This document shows positions 63,732 through 64,000 of a stretch of 64,000 bases of DNA, one piece after another. The position numbers were made by a program, and so were the translations under genes. The stretch's first letter is position 1. The number at the start of each line of letters is the position of its first letter. This DNA is from Bacillus sp. REN16 (GTDB lineage Bacteria; Bacillota; Bacilli; Bacillales; Bacillaceae_L), in contig NZ_JAJFZK010000004.1 in NCBI RefSeq assembly GCF_020731355.1, positions 1 through 64,000 of the forward strand. Reading direction: 5' to 3'. The notes below the pieces were generated by a model. The model was not told the origin of the DNA. It ran no database searches and was given only the letters and a program-made list of their open reading frames with translations.

Positions 63732-64000
63732 ATGTCAGATGTAGTAAAAATTACATTCCCAGACGGAGCAGTGAAGGAGTTTCCTAAAGGAACAACAACA
63801 GAAGAAATTGCAGGCTCAATCAGCCCAGGACTAAAGAAAAAATCAATAGCCGGTAAATTTAACGGCCAGGAAATCGATTTGCGAACTGAAATCCATGAAG
63901 ATGGCGAAATAGCAATTATTACCCAAGATACTGATGCAGCATTAGAGATCATGCGCCACAGTACAGCTCACTTGATGGCGCAAGCGATTAAGCGTCTATA
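63732..64000 (+). CDS. thrS: Threonyl-tRNA synthetase (5' part, runs off the window)
   Basis: Only about 89 residues are present. They contain the N-terminal TGS domain ([17 protein letters not shown] and onward, [20 protein letters not shown]) and the beginning of the SAD editing domain with the metal-binding [15 protein letters not shown] helix. GGGAG about ten bases upstream supports the ATG at 63732. The T-box directly upstream confirms the identity as a threonine-responsive synthetase gene. Confidence 0.95.
   Translation, partial: MSDVVKITFPDGAVKEFPKGTTTEEIAGSISPGLKKKSIAGKFNGQEIDLRTEIHEDGEIAIITQDTDAALEIMRHSTAHLMAQAIKRL

Overview
The window looks like a chromosomal segment of a low-GC, endospore-forming Bacillaceae bacterium. 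Gene content and order closely follow the ezrA-to-thrS region of Bacillus subtilis. Spore genes are present (sspA, gerW/ytfJ, ytrH, ytrI, ytxC, ytaF). Shine-Dalgarno sequences are strong and purine-rich, and GTG and TTG starts are common. Dispersed repeats of a kind I associate with Neobacillus-like bacilli are present, but I cannot name a species. I see no tRNA, rRNA, prophage, CRISPR array or intact transposase.

Layout. 0.1-8 kb: ezrA, the sulfur-transfer pair nifZ-thiI, sspA, an acyl-CoA synthetase and an amidohydrolase. 8-16 kb: NAD kinase, a sigma-W type promoter driving sppA-yteJ, a 0.56-kb non-coding element, the spore pair ytfI-gerW, tpx, ytxK and ackA. 16-28 kb: ecsC-like, moaB, argGH with an ARG box, a stress protein, ald, a 28-residue-repeat coiled-coil protein, a Xaa-Pro peptidase, ytkL, ytoI, and a second copy of the non-coding element. 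28-42 kb: nrnA, ytrHI, dnaE, malic enzyme-GntR-accDA, pfkA-pyk, fxsA, ytvI. 43-52 kb: the TCA genes citZ-icd-mdh, a MaoC-fold protein, phoPR and hflKC. 52-64 kb: polA-mutM-ytaF-coaE, gapB, speD, a hypothetical protein, nrdR-dnaB-dnaI, ytxC, and the T-box-controlled start of thrS.

How the genes work together. Central carbon flow is covered by glycolysis (pfkA, pyk), overflow (ackA with a cre site), gluconeogenesis (gapB with two CcpN boxes), malic enzyme next to acetyl-CoA carboxylase, and the TCA module. Replication and repair genes (dnaE, polA, mutM, nrdR, dnaB, dnaI) are interspersed.

Most notable observations. (1) Two copies of a TIR-bounded, non-autonomous element each sit inside the loop of a Rho-independent terminator; one has a clean 7-bp target duplication. 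(2) The 5' leader of speD has a closing stem, internal hairpins and an 8-nt segment perfectly complementary to the speD Shine-Dalgarno, which is a riboswitch-like layout. (3) Two otherwise unrelated dispersed repeat families share an inserted two-hairpin module whose stems differ by compensatory changes. (4) A 10-bp hairpin buries the ytaF ribosome-binding site. (5) PhoR is short, with almost no extracytoplasmic sensor domain. All identifications rest on reading motifs and on recalled family knowledge; no search was run.
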